DNA from: Saposhnikovia divaricata
Lineage: Eukaryota > Streptophyta > Magnoliopsida > Apiales > Apiaceae
Assembly: GCA_036435485.1 (NCBI GenBank)
Contig: CM071600.1
Location: 50,961,546-51,025,545, forward strand
DNA: 64,000 bases
Direction of reading: 5' to 3'
The position numbers and the translations under genes are program-made. Below, one piece after another: positions 46,101-56,120 of this stretch; the first letter of the stretch is position 1; each line of letters begins with the position of its first letter. The notes under the pieces are model-generated. The model saw only the letters and a list, made by a program, of their open reading frames with translations. It did not search any database and was not told the origin of the DNA.

Positions 46101-47079
46101 GGATGACATACTTCTTATAGGAAATGATATACCGATGCTGCAATCAGTCAAAGTGTGGTTATCAAAGAACTTCACTATGAAGGACTTGGGTGAAGCATCC
46201 TACATTCTCGGTATGAAGATCTATAGAGATAGATCTAGAAGAATGATAGGTCTTACCCAGGGTACATACATCGAGAAAGTGCTTAAAAGGTTTAGCATGG
46301 AAAACTCCAAGAGAGGTCTCATACCGATGAGCCATGGAGTATCCCTTTCCGAAAAGATGTCTCCTAAGACACCTGAGGAAAGAGAGCGCATGAGTAAGAT
46401 TCCTTATGCTTCAGCAATAGGATCTATCATGTACGCGATGTTATGTACTAGGCCTGATGTTGCTTATTCAATTAGTGTGACAAGCAGATATCAGTCCAAT
46501 CCAGGTGAAGACCACTGGAAAGCAGTGAAGAACATCCTTAAGTACTTACGAAGGACTAAGGATATTTTTCTTGTTTTTGGTGGATCTGAATTGAAAATAG
46601 AGGGTTATACTGACTCTAGTTTTCAATCAGAAAGTGATAGCAAATCCATGTCAGGGTATGTGTTTACTCTGAATGGTGGTGCGATTAGTTGGAAGAGTTC
46701 CAAACAGTCGACAACGGCTGACTCCACAGCGGAAGCGGAGTATATAGCTGCAAGTGAGGCTGCAAAAGAAGCCGTTTGGATGAGGAAATTTGTTTCTGAG
46801 TTGGGAGTTGTTCCAAGCATTGAAGAGCCTATTGTGTTGTATTGTGATAACAATGCAGCAATAGCACAAGCCAAGGAACCTAGGTCTCATAAAAATTCCA
46901 AACATGTTTTGCGGCGCTTTCATTTGATTAGGGAGATCATTGAAAGGGGAGATGTCAAGGTTGAGAGAGTTGACACACATAACAACATAGCAGACCCACT
47001 CACAAAGTCATTGTCTCAGATTCACTTTGATCGTCATAAAGAGAAGATGGGTATTAGATACCAGGGTGATTGGCTTTAG
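43159..47079 (+). CDS. Gag-Pol polyprotein of copia element A, intact
   Basis: 1306 residues from ATG 43159 (MSSALSLRSILDAHKLTGPN); the open frame extends 11 codons up but without ATG. Domains: gag (1-230), CCHC knuckle (near 245, CFHCNKVGHWKRNC) after a Lys-rich stretch, protease (near 295, WVLDTACGSHI), GAG-pre-integrase (near 432, LWHCRLGHI), integrase core (near 493, HTDVCGPM; GVSERRNR), reverse transcriptase (from about 864, TFSPVALLKSIR; catalytic YVDDILLIG near 980) and RNase H (near 1150, YTDSSFQSESDSKSMSGY; DNNAAIAQA). Order defines Ty1/copia. The usual DTG/DSG of the protease reads DTA here. No stop or shift. Confidence 0.95.
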   Translation: MSSALSLRSILDAHKLTGPNYANWLRNLRIVLRVEKLEYVLDSPKPAEPADDAHNDEHVVYRKWIDDANVAQCIMLASMNDELQKQHELMDAHTILGHLQELYDVAGRTARYEISKELFRCRMSEGSSVNDHVLKMINLIERLGQLGFVMDRELTQDLVLQSLPGSFSQFVVNFHMNKLDVSLAELHNMLKTAESNFPSKKSSVLLIGEGSNPKKRKKNPSKKKKVGEKKPVPPKAEDPKSKAVCFHCNKVGHWKRNCKVYLAEMKKKKDSETVASGSGMFMIEVNMSINQNSTWVLDTACGSHICNSLQGLRRSRTLEEEEVILRMGNGARVAAESVGSFDLHMPTGKTIVLNNCYFVPSIVRNIISIPMLDLDGFSFVIKNNECSILRDNVLYGSGILNNGLYVCDIEHDLLQIEHTNKRKRDDENLTYLWHCRLGHISENRLRTLHKEGLLDPFDFESYPTCESCLLGKMTKSPFSGHGERAADLLGLVHTDVCGPMSTQAMGGFSYFITFIDDQSRFGYVYLMKHKSEAFEKFKEYKNEVEKQTKRSIKTLRSDRGGEYLSGEFLDYLKENGIVSQWTPPYTPQLNGVSERRNRTLLDMVRSMMSYANLPVFLWGYALETSAYLLNKVPSKSVPQTPYEIWKERKPSLKHVKIWGCPAYVKKVDPDKLESRSVKCSFVGYPKETLGYYFYTNHSVFVSRHATFLEKQFILEGNSGSKIELNEVQEAQTTTVQEETPVQTEQPSVVQPIRRSERVSRQPERYYGLVIENDNELSIVDDDDPMTYNEAMSSVDSEKWQSAMKSEMDSMYANQVWTLVEAPEDVNPIGCKWVYKRKIGADGQVETYKARLVAKGFRQRQGIDFDETFSPVALLKSIRILLAIAAYYDYEIWQMDVKTAFLNGKLEEEVYMTQPEGFVSKGNEHLVCKLLRTIYGLKQASRRWNIRFDETIKEFDFIKNIDEPCVYKKVSGSAVTFLVLYVDDILLIGNDIPMLQSVKVWLSKNFTMKDLGEASYILGMKIYRDRSRRMIGLTQGTYIEKVLKRFSMENSKRGLIPMSHGVSLSEKMSPKTPEERERMSKIPYASAIGSIMYAMLCTRPDVAYSISVTSRYQSNPGEDHWKAVKNILKYLRRTKDIFLVFGGSELKIEGYTDSSFQSESDSKSMSGYVFTLNGGAISWKSSKQSTTADSTAEAEYIAASEAAKEAVWMRKFVSELGVVPSIEEPIVLYCDNNAAIAQAKEPRSHKNSKHVLRRFHLIREIIERGDVKVERVDTHNNIADPLTKSLSQIHFDRHKEKMGIRYQGDWL

Positions 47080-47082
47080 TTC

Positions 47083-47093
47083 AAGTGGGAGAT
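47083..47093 (+). other. Polypurine tract of element A
   Basis: AAGTGGGAGAT directly before the 3' LTR, four bases after the polyprotein stop. Confidence 0.85.
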
Positions 47094-48692
47094 TGAAAGT
47101 GTTTGTCCTAAATCCAATCATGTATGATGAGTTAGGAAGAACTTTCATGTATTCTTGTTTGATTTCATTAATAATAATAAAAGACTTGTTTTGTTTTTAT
47201 TACGGGCATTATCTGTTTAAAGTGTTTTAAATAAGATGTTCCATAGTTTAGAGTAAAGCTTCTATAATTATAATGAGATTATAATAGTGAGATCTAGAAG
47301 ATGATAACTCTAGACTTAAACAGTTCCTGATCATAGGATAACTAATCGGAAGTTAGTGAATCCGCAAAGATCGGTACATATTATGCTTGCTCCCGTCAGG
47401 AGGATGTCTGTTCTCATAGGCATTTGTGTGGTGACACTATAGCTAGTATGTAGGTGCTTATTATGGAATAAGTTCACTGAACATGACTCGATAAGTTGGA
47501 CAACTAATGGAGTTTACTCACGTGTCAATAGTTATTCACTGAGTGATAGTTGTACAAGTGTCCTTAGACTTGAGATCGTTAGAGTAATCTTGTATATAAT
47601 GAACTGTGCTTTGGTTTAGTCCTTAGTCTCAAGGACATTCATTAGGTCTATTCTGGGTACAGGGATTTATGTATGGAGATAGTTAACGATCAATAAAGAA
47701 TCTACCCCTTCCAGTAAGGAAGTGAATATCCTATGTTATTCTTAGTATGCGAGTTCTGGAATCTCTGGCCAGAGTGTATGAAATTAGAAAGGAGTTTCTA
47801 ATTTGCATTAATATGAACTTTGCGTTATGAATAAGAAATCATATGATTAAATTTGATAGGCTTGACACGAGATCCATGCCTTGTATTTAATCGGGATATT
47901 GTAGGGTAGAAGGAATTGATTGTACGGTAACTAGTCACTAGCAGGTTCTTGGTATTCTAAGCAGTGAATTCATATTATCCGGATAGTCGCGATATGTTGA
48001 GAAGCATCACTCACGATGTAGAATAAATATAATTAATCAGTTAATTATATTTAATGAATTATTAGAATTCATATAAATAATAAATAAAATGTTTATTATT
48101 ATTTATTTCTACTACCGGCTTAATATTGAACCTACAGGGTCACACCATAAAAGAATATTTTCTTTGATGAAAGGTTTTAAATTATGAGAGAGAGAATTAT
48201 TTTCTAAATAGTTTAGAAAAAGAAATAATGATTAAAATAGTTTTAATTATTATTTAATCATTTTATTAGATAAAGTGTAGGATTTATATATTAATATATA
48301 ATGATATATTAATTATATTAAAACCCTACTTTATCCCTATAAATAGAATGAGATGAAGGAGTTAAACATACTTTTGGTTTTTGTGAAAAACCTAGTTGCC
48401 TCCTCCATCTTCTTCTTCATCTCTCTCTCTCTCAAATTTCTCAAACTCCATTTTTATAAAATCAAGATTTTATAAAAGGTTTCGTCGAAGAACAATTCTT
48501 GGTGGATACCGGTAGAGTGCTTCACACTCTGAGGAGCAACTGCTTGCAACACCATTTTTGAAAACCTTCGATTTTAAGGTATGATCACGATTCCCTCGCT
48601 TTTTCTTTTTACATGATTTTCTATATGTGCGATATATGGTTTTTACGGAAATAATTGTTATTTGCGCTTCCGCTCATCCGTAAATTACTTCA
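47094..48692 (+). repeat. 3' LTR of element A (1599 bp)
   Basis: Same length as the 5' LTR; no substitution found in by-eye comparison. Followed by the second GCTTG. Confidence 0.95.
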
Positions 48693-48697
48693 GCTTG

Positions 48698-49357
48698 GAG
48701 ATCTTGTCTTCGAATTGTTCTAAGATAATAGATGAAAAATGTTGATTGATGCTCAGAAAATCTACTAACTAATGATAGATAATATGTTTTTAGGTTTACA
48801 AGTTTATATACAGGCCCTAATAAAAATGGCCCCAAACAAAATGACCCGGAGAAAACACTCCAAGGCGGGCACTACACAGCGCAAGGGCGCTTGAACTCGC
48901 GCAGCTGCGCTAGCTATCTCCTGGAATATGCTACTCTCGAGCGCAAGAGCGCCTGTTTTGAGCGCAGGGGCGCCTGTTGAGCGCAGGAGCGCCTGTTCTA
49001 AGCGCAGGAGCGCCTAGTGCCCCCTGTCCAGAATTGTAGAGCTTCCTCTCCTCTTCGCGTGGGCTTTTGAATCACCCAATTCCGATGTCTGGAACTCCAG
49101 TTATGGCCAAAACAGTGATGTATGCGCATTGAGCTCAAATTCCCGAGTTCTCTTGCCCTGGACTTCCCGTAATTTCTACTTTAAGCTCACGGAATACCAC
49201 CAACACTTCACCAACACCACCAATGCTGCCCGACTATGCAACCTACACAAATTACACAAAAACATATCAAATGACAACGAAACTCGAGAACTTGCAAACG
49301 TTTTAAGTCAGAACAGAAGGCAAATAGTGGATATAAAATCCACTTATCAAACCCCCA
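48698..49357 (-). repeat. Right LTR of element O, second part
   Basis: Matches 16653-16680 plus 35424-36050 and contains the undisturbed target site of element T (one TAATA at 48726-48730). Ends CAAACCCCCA against UGT sequence. Confidence 0.9.
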
Positions 49358-49723
49358 CAGTGCAGTGGGAGGCTTCGTCTCCCATTGTGGGTGGAAGAAT
49401 ATTGGAGAGTGTGTGGTTTGGAGCAGCAACTGAATGCTTTTGAAATGGTGAATGAGTTGGGACTGGCAGTGGATATTTGCATAGACTATGAACATCATGC
49501 ATTTGTCAAAGGTCAGGCCAAGTTTATTGAGTCCAATATTGTTGAGTCAAGGATTAGGGAGGTAATAATGGATGAAAGTAATATAAGGAAGAAAGTTAAA
49601 GAGATTAAGGGGAAGTGTAGGGATGCCATGGCACAGAATGGTTCGTCTTACAATAATTTGGGACGGCTAATTGAGGACATCATAGGAGATTATAAGATAC
49701 TACTATTATGTAGTCCCATCTAG
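49358..49723 (+). pseudogene. UGT71-like glycosyltransferase pseudogene, 3' part
   Basis: Directly after element O the UGT resumes in the PSPG box: SAVGGFVSHCGWKNI, then after a 2-base loss LESVWFG, then after loss of about ten codons (the usual VPIATWPLYA) EQQLNAFEMVNELGLAVDI. The C-terminus follows (IREVIMDESNIRKKVKEIKG, NGSSYNNLGRLIEDIIGD) and ends with TAG at 49721-49723. The PSPG box binds the UDP-sugar; it is both split and internally deleted, so this copy is dead. Joined with 13897-15761 it accounts for most of a single UGT gene. Confidence 0.85.
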
Positions 49724-49819
49724 CTGCCAAATTTCTTTCTTACGTTTGTAAGTTCAAAAATAGTCCATGTCATAATGCAATCTACGTGTGAGAATTATAT
49801 TTTTAGTTATGTTTGGTCA

Positions 49820-52800
49820 GCTGTCGTGGACCCATCGACGTAAAGAGTCCATGGCCTTGCAGCCTCGTTGACGGTCTCTCCTTTTGGAGTTTCAGATTTG
49901 GAGAATTGGCATTCTGCCACAAAGTCTGATAACACTTGTGCTTTCATTGCTGTTCTGGGCTTGAATTCGATGTGAAATTGACTTAGCTCGATGGTCCATA
50001 CCGCGAGGTGACCTGTCATATCAGGTTTATGCAATATCCTTTTCAAAGGTTGATTCGTCATTACTTGTATTTCTCGACCCTGAAAATATTGTCTTAATTT
50101 TTGGCTGGCGACGACAAGGGAGTAGACCAACTTTTCTACTTGCGGATACCTTGTTTCCGCATCGCGTAGGGTGTGACTAATGTAGTACACGGGAGTTTCT
50201 TTCCCAGCCTCTGGTTTGATTAAGACAGCGGCCACTGTGAGGTCGCAAGCCGAGAGATAAATTCGTAAAGGCTCACCTGGTGATGCCCTGGTTAAGATAG
50301 GGGGCGAGGTGAGGAATTCTTTGAGTTCACGTAGACTTTTCTTACAATCTTCATTCCACAATAACTTTGATTGTTTTGATGCCCCTTTAATGACCTGAAA
50401 GAAAGGAATACAGCGCTTTGAAGATTGAGGAATAAATCTGCGCAATGCGGCTATGCAGCCCGTGAGCGATTGTACCTCTTTCAGCGAGGTGGGGTCTTTC
50501 ATGTCGAGAATGGCCTTGATTTGGCTGGGGTTAGCCTCAATGTTTATTTGGCTGGTTTTAATCTCATATGATTTTTCCGAACATTTTCAAAAGTTTCTTT
50601 CAGATCTGCGACGTGGTCTTTTGCCCTTTTAGACTTTGCGATCATGTCGTCAACATAAACTTGGAGATTTCGCCCAATTTGCAAGGCGAATATGGTTCCG
50701 GAATTAATGAGACCGAAAGGCATGTTCTTATAAGCAAAGACTCCTCGATGGGTGTTTTTTCCCAGTCATTGATGTCCATTCTGATTTGATTGTAGCCTGA
50801 AAAGGCATTCATAAAGGATATGAGCTCGTGGCCCAATGTGGCATCGATGAGCTGGTCTATATTTGGGAGTGGATAATGGTCTTTGGGACACGCCCTGTTA
50901 AGGTCAGAGTAGTCTACACACATTCGCCATTTTCCATTACTTTTCTTTACTAAAACGGCATTGGCGACCCATTTTGGGAATTGGACGGGCTCGATGCACC
51001 CCGCCTCGAGAAGCCTATCGACCTCGTCGTCGATGGCCTTGCGTTTTTCTTCGGAGAAGACTCGTTTCTTTTGGCATACTGGCCTGACTTTTGGGTCGAT
51101 GTGCAGAGAATGTCGTGCAATGACCTCGGGAATTCCCGGCATGTCCTTTGGATCCCAGATAAAAATGTCTTTATATTCTCTAATCAACTGAATTATTTTT
51201 TGGTGGAGATCGAGGTCGAGATTCTTTCCAATCTTTGTGACCTTGGTTGGGTCACCAACAATTACCTCAATCTCCTCTGTATCTTCCATTGGCGTGCAGT
51301 TCGATTCGCTCGGGACCTCGATGAGGTCTCAAGGATCCATATCCACAACTTGATTGATGGAGTTGTCCTCGACTTGCTTATTCTTGGGGATCGCCATTGT
51401 TAAGTAGCACTGTCGTGCTGCGGTCTGATCGCCTACGACCTCTTTCACCCCGAAATTAGTGGGAAACTTCATTTTCAAGTGTGGGATAGACATGATAGCC
51501 TTCAATGCTGTTAACGTTGTTCTTCATTGGGATGGCATTGAAGCTGGAGACGGCGTTAATAACGTGGAATTTTACTGTTTGCCAGGTCTGGCATGGAAGA
51601 GAGCCAAAGAGAACTGGGAGATCGATCATTCCCACGACCTTGACCTCATTTCCAGTAAACCCATATAAGGGAATGTTTACGTTTTCCAGCTTTCTGTCGC
51701 CGATATTCTTTCTGGAGAAAGCACTGTGATATAAAATGTCCACGGAGCTACCGTTGTCCACGAGGATCTTTTTAACAGTGTTAGTTCCCACTTTTTCCAT
51801 GATCACCAGGGCGTCCTGATGAGGCTCGATTATCCCGGGAAGATAATCCTCGTCCGAGAAGGAGATAATTGGAGTGGGATTAGGCCTTTAGCGCTTTTGT
51901 GGTTCTGGATGAACACTAAATACTTCACGAGCATATAATTTCTTGGTATTATTGGAGGTTCCCCCGGCAGTGTGACCTCCGATTATGACATCTATGACTC
52001 TGTCGGGGTCGTGCTGGCGATTTCGCTGGGAGTTCATACCATTATCGATATAATGGACAAATTGTCCTTGTTTTAGCTTTTCCTCAATTAGAGTACTTAA
52101 TTGAAAACAGGCCTCTGTGGTATGGCCATGATCGCTGGGAGTTCATACCATTATCGATATAATGGACAAATTGTCCTTGTTTTAGCTTTTCCTCAATTAG
52201 AGTACTTAATTGAAAATAGGCCTCTGTGGTATGGCCATGATCCTCATGGTAATCACAAAACTTTAAGCTCGGGGGCCTACCCGACTTCATCGGTCTCGGA
52301 GGTCGATATCCAGGTTCTATTTTCAGGATGACGAGTATGGTGGACTTATCCACTGTCAACTTCGTGAATTATTTTTCTGACTTATCTCAAGGTCTTCACG
52401 ACTTGTCGGAGCGAGATGTTTTCTCAGATCTAGGGCTTCTCCCATCACGAGGCTTCGAACGCGAGCTATTTTCTTTTCTATAATCGGACCTCGGAGATCT
52501 AAATCCATGGCTTGAACTTTTTTCCCATTTCTGTGAGTATTTTCTGGGTGACTGGATGCTTCCTACGGCCTCTTGTAATGTCATTCTATGTTCCAAGATT
52601 TCGAAAGCAGCTTGGAGAGATTGTGGACTTTTCTCAAAGTATTCCTCTAGCAATGGGCCATGCCTGTGTTTATCAATACATGCGGCAAGGTAGTTGATTA
52701 CGAGCTCTTCCAAGAGGTTAGGAATCTCCGCGACCTCAGCTCGAAAGCGGATCAAGAATTCTCATAACGACTCGTTGGAGCGTTGTCTAACATTCATGAG

Positions 52801-53820
52801 TGAGGCTGTGATCTTTCCACCTTTGTAATTACTGGAGAATCTACCTTTAAACTTAGTTTTTAACAAGTCCCACGAGTCTATGGACCTCGGGGGCAAGTTG
52901 TTATACCAACGGAGGGCGGTTCCTCGGAGACAGGTGGAAAAGAACTGGCATCGGGTGATTTCTGAGTGTCCACAAAACTTCATTCTCCCATCATAAGTGT
53001 TCAAAAACTTGTTGGGGTATGTGGACCAATCAAACTGGTCGAGTGACGGGGTTTTTAAACTCCTGTTGATTCGTGCCTTTTCAATTCGTACAGCGAGGGG
53101 ACTTTCAGCCGGGACCTCGGAGCCGGCCTGGCTTCGAATAAACTTTTTGCACATCGCTATATCGTTTTGTAGTTGAGAGATCTCCTCCAACCTATATGAT
53201 TCTCTTGATTCACTTTGCCTCGGAGCTGTCCCCTGGGACCTCGTCTGCCTCCTCATGTGGGGGACCTGATACGATCTATTGGACTCCATCTCGTCCTCGT
53301 AACTTGCGTCATCATCAAATCCCTCGCTATTGTACCCGGGATATCGATACTCAAAGGAACGAGCTGGTAGTGATGTTTGTTGTAACTCGAGCTGGAGGCG
53401 TCGTATTTCTCTTTGTTTTTCTAGTTTTAGCTGTAATTTCTTCCTCTGGATCTCTAGTGCCTCCAGCTCATCATCCGACTCATTAGAGTCTTCATCATTC
53501 TCCTGAATTCCTTCATCAGGGTTTTGTCTCCTCATTTTTTCGAGGTGAAGACGGGCATCGCTCATCAACACCTGTTTGCCCGAAGCTGTTGGAACCCTTT
53601 TACGGGTATCAGCTCGAGATCTCTTTTTACTCTGCTCTGCGGCGGGGGACTCTTGAAAATCCTCCACCATTTCGTCGTTTCCATGATTGGAGAATAGTCG
53701 TCTTGGCTGTAACGGTTGTCTTACAGTACCGTCTTCCTCACGGGGGATTGTTCGTATTTCTTCCTCTGTGATGCGTTGAACGACCGGCTCTCCGTCATCA
53801 CTATCCATTTTCTGATGCAA
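49820..53820 (-). pseudogene. Tat-lineage Ty3 gag-pol, truncated and mutated
   Basis: Minus strand, in order: gag (53820-52396; KTPSLDQFDWSTYPNKFLN, TALRWYNNLPP), a CDYHEDHGHTTEAY finger (52260-52290), protease (51760, ILVDNGSSVDILY), reverse transcriptase (51289-50642; CVDYSDLNRACPKDHYPLPN) and RNase H (50502-49860; YISHTLRDAETRYP). A second 'archaeal-type' RNase H starts (WTLYVDGSTT), which marks the Tat lineage, and is cut off at 49820. Breaks: TGA for Arg at about 52757, a 109-bp tandem duplication (52024-52241), TGA at about 51330 and a frameshift near 50760 before the YVDDM motif. Integrase and 3' LTR are absent. Confidence 0.85.
52024..52241. repeat. 109-bp tandem duplication in the Tat element
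   Basis: 52024-52132 and 52133-52241 are identical except for about one base (AACAGG against AATAGG). 109 is not a multiple of three, so it breaks the frame after the CDYHEDHGH finger. Confidence 0.9.
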
Positions 53821-53852
53821 TCGTTGATAAAAGAGCTTCTTCTAGCGCCAAT

Positions 53853-54202
53853 TGATGGGCTATGAAATACCTTCAAGCTATTAAATTAATTATAAGTTAG
53901 AATATTGACTAACAATAAAGTATTTTATTATTTTCATAGTCCTTTAGAGGTTTTCTCTTTACATCAATTTGCATCCCCTTCCAAGTAAGGTCATCCAAGA
54001 ATATTTATAGGGGATCCTTTGTGGGTCCCCCTTTCCTAACTACCTTTACTTGGGAGTGGGTTACAATTTATTTACAAGTTTGGACTTCAAGGCCCATTAA
54101 GGAAATTAGATACATTTGGGCCTAAATACACACTAAGCCTAATTGGGCCAAATTGCCAGTTATAATTGTACATAATATCTAACTAATATTCTTGGCCCAA
54201 CA
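53853..54202 (-). repeat. 5' LTR of the Tat element (350 bp)
   Basis: On the minus strand TGTTGGGCC (54202) to GCCCATCA (53853), with TATA sequence (CCTATAAATATT, near 54000-54013) and a primer-site-like ATTGGCGCTAGAAGAAGC immediately after. Its partner LTR is missing because the element is cut at 49820. Confidence 0.75.
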
Positions 54203-54702
54203 ACTTTCATACTTAGATATGTTACAATTGACAGCATTGGCGTCAGTAAATCTTGTTAATTTTAAACTGTGGACTTGTGAGATGAGGCAGCATAAGAAGT
54301 GTAAGTTACCTTAAGTTACTGGCTCTGTCGCCACGAATATAAATAGCTAACCAGAACTTGTCATGGCACAATTAAGAATATATATGGGGTTCACTCTTTA
54401 TGTAGTCCCGGCCTTTATTGGACCAGCAACGGTAGGCATAGGTGTCACCTATGAAACTGTTAAACGTGATTATTTTAGAATCTATTATATTTTAGCAACG
54501 AAGATGACCTTCCGGGTTTTGGACATCAGTTTGTTATTTCAATTCTGGTTCTTTAAACATGATCAACTATTCGTCTGAATTTAGCTAAAGTGCAACATAA
54601 CATTGTAGTAGAAGTACTAGTAGCGTGTTTTCTCTTGCATAGCATCTTCTTGAATGGTGGTTCACTTCTCCAAACTAACAGCATCCACAATAATACTATC
54701 TA
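54203..54702. other. Spacer between the Tat element and hydrolase gene 1
   Basis: No gene recognised; presumably the 3' flank and terminator of the minus-strand hydrolase gene. Short open frames here have no domain. Confidence 0.5.
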
Positions 54703-55713
54703 TCATAAATTCGACCTTCTTTTTCCAATAAAATCCGCAACAGATTTAACTTCGGCTTTGTCTGCTCTCTCTCTAATCCATGAAACTATAGTCTGAAACA
54801 CAGTCTCCACACTCTCATTTGGTTCACCGATCAACATATGCCACATGCCTTCGAGAATCTCAAAACTCTTGTCTGTACTAGATGCAGATATATACACATT
54901 TAAAGCAGCACCAGGGTCACATACTTCATCATGTCCACCATGAACTACTAGAATAGGAACTTTAAGTTGATGACAGTCCCTTTCTATAATCTTGCAAGCT
55001 CTCAAACATTGCAGTGTTGATTTTGAAGTTGACTTACCTGAAATAATGCGATTGCGACTAGGACTCTTGTTAACCAACCTTCTTTTCCACACCTCCTTGT
55101 ACGACTTCAAATTTCCAGGAGACATCCCTATTTCCCAATTAGGTGCTATAGAAGCAACTAGAGGAAGTAGTTTTTCGAGTGGCCACATCAGTTTAACAAT
55201 CTTGGAAAGACCACACATGGCTCCATTTAAAATCAATCCGTTCCATGCACTCTGCTGTTTTAAGCAAACAAGTATGGCTATTGCACCACCTAGTGACTCC
55301 CCGTATAAGAAAGATGGGAGTTTCGTGTTGCTATTTCTAACAGAATCAAAGAACTGGATGCAATCATCTACAAGGACATAAATATCCGGAACATGACCGG
55401 GACAGCCATCAGAATATCCATGGCCTTGGAGGTCAAGTGCACATACTATAAACCCTGTTTTGGCTATGGCTACTGCAGTTAATTCTTGGAGCCAACTGCT
55501 TTCTGATGCATAGCCATGGATCATAGCCACAATCCCACGCAGCTGAGGCGACATAATTGGATATGGGTACCATAATTGGGTCCATATTTTCATATTTTGC
55601 TTGTTTAACATGTAACCATGCTGATGAAAGATTTGGTGTTTCTCGTGAAATTGTTCTCTAGTGAGGTCTCCATAAGGGCTGTTCTTATTAGCTTGGTGGA
55701 TGGGATGAGCCAT
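54703..55713 (-). CDS. Alpha/beta hydrolase, MAGL/caffeoylshikimate-esterase-like, gene 1
   Basis: 336 residues from the ATG at 55713 (MAHPIHQ); an ATG 20 codons further up is in frame, but the paralogue starts at MAHPIHQ, so that start is preferred. The fold is the 'hydrolase_4' group of plant monoacylglycerol lipases, including caffeoylshikimate esterase of lignin synthesis: oxyanion HG (66-67, MIHGYAS), DLQGHGYSDG (94-103), nucleophile Ser140 in YGESLGG, acid Asp262 (HGGHDEVCDP) and His292 (GMWHML). All three catalytic residues are present. It cleaves an ester of a glycerol or phenolic acid; the substrate cannot be read from sequence. No signal peptide is evident. It is a tandem copy of the gene at 57221. 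Confidence 0.88.
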   Translation of the reverse strand: MAHPIHQANKNSPYGDLTREQFHEKHQIFHQHGYMLNKQNMKIWTQLWYPYPIMSPQLRGIVAMIHGYASESSWLQELTAVAIAKTGFIVCALDLQGHGYSDGCPGHVPDIYVLVDDCIQFFDSVRNSNTKLPSFLYGESLGGAIAILVCLKQQSAWNGLILNGAMCGLSKIVKLMWPLEKLLPLVASIAPNWEIGMSPGNLKSYKEVWKRRLVNKSPSRNRIISGKSTSKSTLQCLRACKIIERDCHQLKVPILVVHGGHDEVCDPGAALNVYISASSTDKSFEILEGMWHMLIGEPNESVETVFQTIVSWIRERADKAEVKSVADFIGKRRSNL

Positions 55714-55804
55714 TATATGTTTTCTTTGTAATAAGCCCGATATTAATATGATTTTTGACACGGTAATGATCATGCATATATATGTCTATTTGGATCATAT
55801 GATC

Positions 55805-55818
55805 CTCTATATATAGAG
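55805..55818 (-). promoter_or_regulatory. Putative TATA box of hydrolase gene 1
   Basis: Palindromic CTCTATATATAGAG about 95 bases before the start codon. Confidence 0.5.
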
Positions 55819-56058
55819 AAAATAATCTTGATTAGTTGTCAGGTTAGAAGAGGTTTTCAGGTGATGTGAAAATGATCTTAAAACAGCCAGTAGACCATTT
55901 TTGACTAAATACCCGAATTCCTTATCACTGCCACCCACTCTAACTGTGTCTCATTCTGCATTCTTAAATAGCATGATATGTCTTTAATATATCCCTGAAT
56001 TTCTTATCATTGTCTCTGATTGAAGCTTAGAATAGTGGCGTGCGTGAGACTGAGAATT

Positions 56059-56120
56059 GAGATGTAGACTTCACCTCTTTTGTTACTGCATTGTAACAAA
56101 AGAGGTGAAGTCTACATCTC
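56059..56120. repeat. Perfect 28-bp inverted repeat with 6-base loop
   Basis: 56059-56086 and 56093-56120 are exact complements around TGCATT. A third copy of one arm plus loop (AGACTTCACCTCTTTTGTTA...) is at 56443-56469. Confidence 0.92.

Larger units (their letters stand above)
39590..48692 (+). mobile_element. Young, complete Ty1/copia (Angela-like) retrotransposon A
   Basis: 9103 bp: two 1599-bp LTRs (TGAAAGTG...ATTACTTCA) in which I found no difference, primer site, a 1.97-kb structured leader, one intact 1306-residue polyprotein, a polypurine tract and a perfect GCTTG duplication. The empty site survives in the other O LTR (16644-16656, CACTAGCTTGGAG). Long LTRs and a long leader resemble Angela/BARE-type elements. 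Identical LTRs mean it inserted very recently and may be able to move. Confidence 0.95.
15762..49357 (-). mobile_element. Athila-like non-autonomous LTR retrotransposon O (outer shell of the nest)
   Basis: The two LTRs, after removal of later insertions, are both 1546 bp (15762-16680 plus 35424-36050; 38704-39589 plus 48698-49357). Orientation is minus: the primer-binding-like site (TGGAGCCGCTGCCGGGGAC) lies next to the right LTR (near 38690) and the polypurine tract next to the left one. The internal part is only 2653 bp (36051-38703) and lacks RT and integrase, so it must have been moved by another element's enzymes. It sits in the UGT PSPG box. No clean 5-bp target duplication is visible, and about 20 bp of the UGT seem lost at the site. 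Confidence 0.85.
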
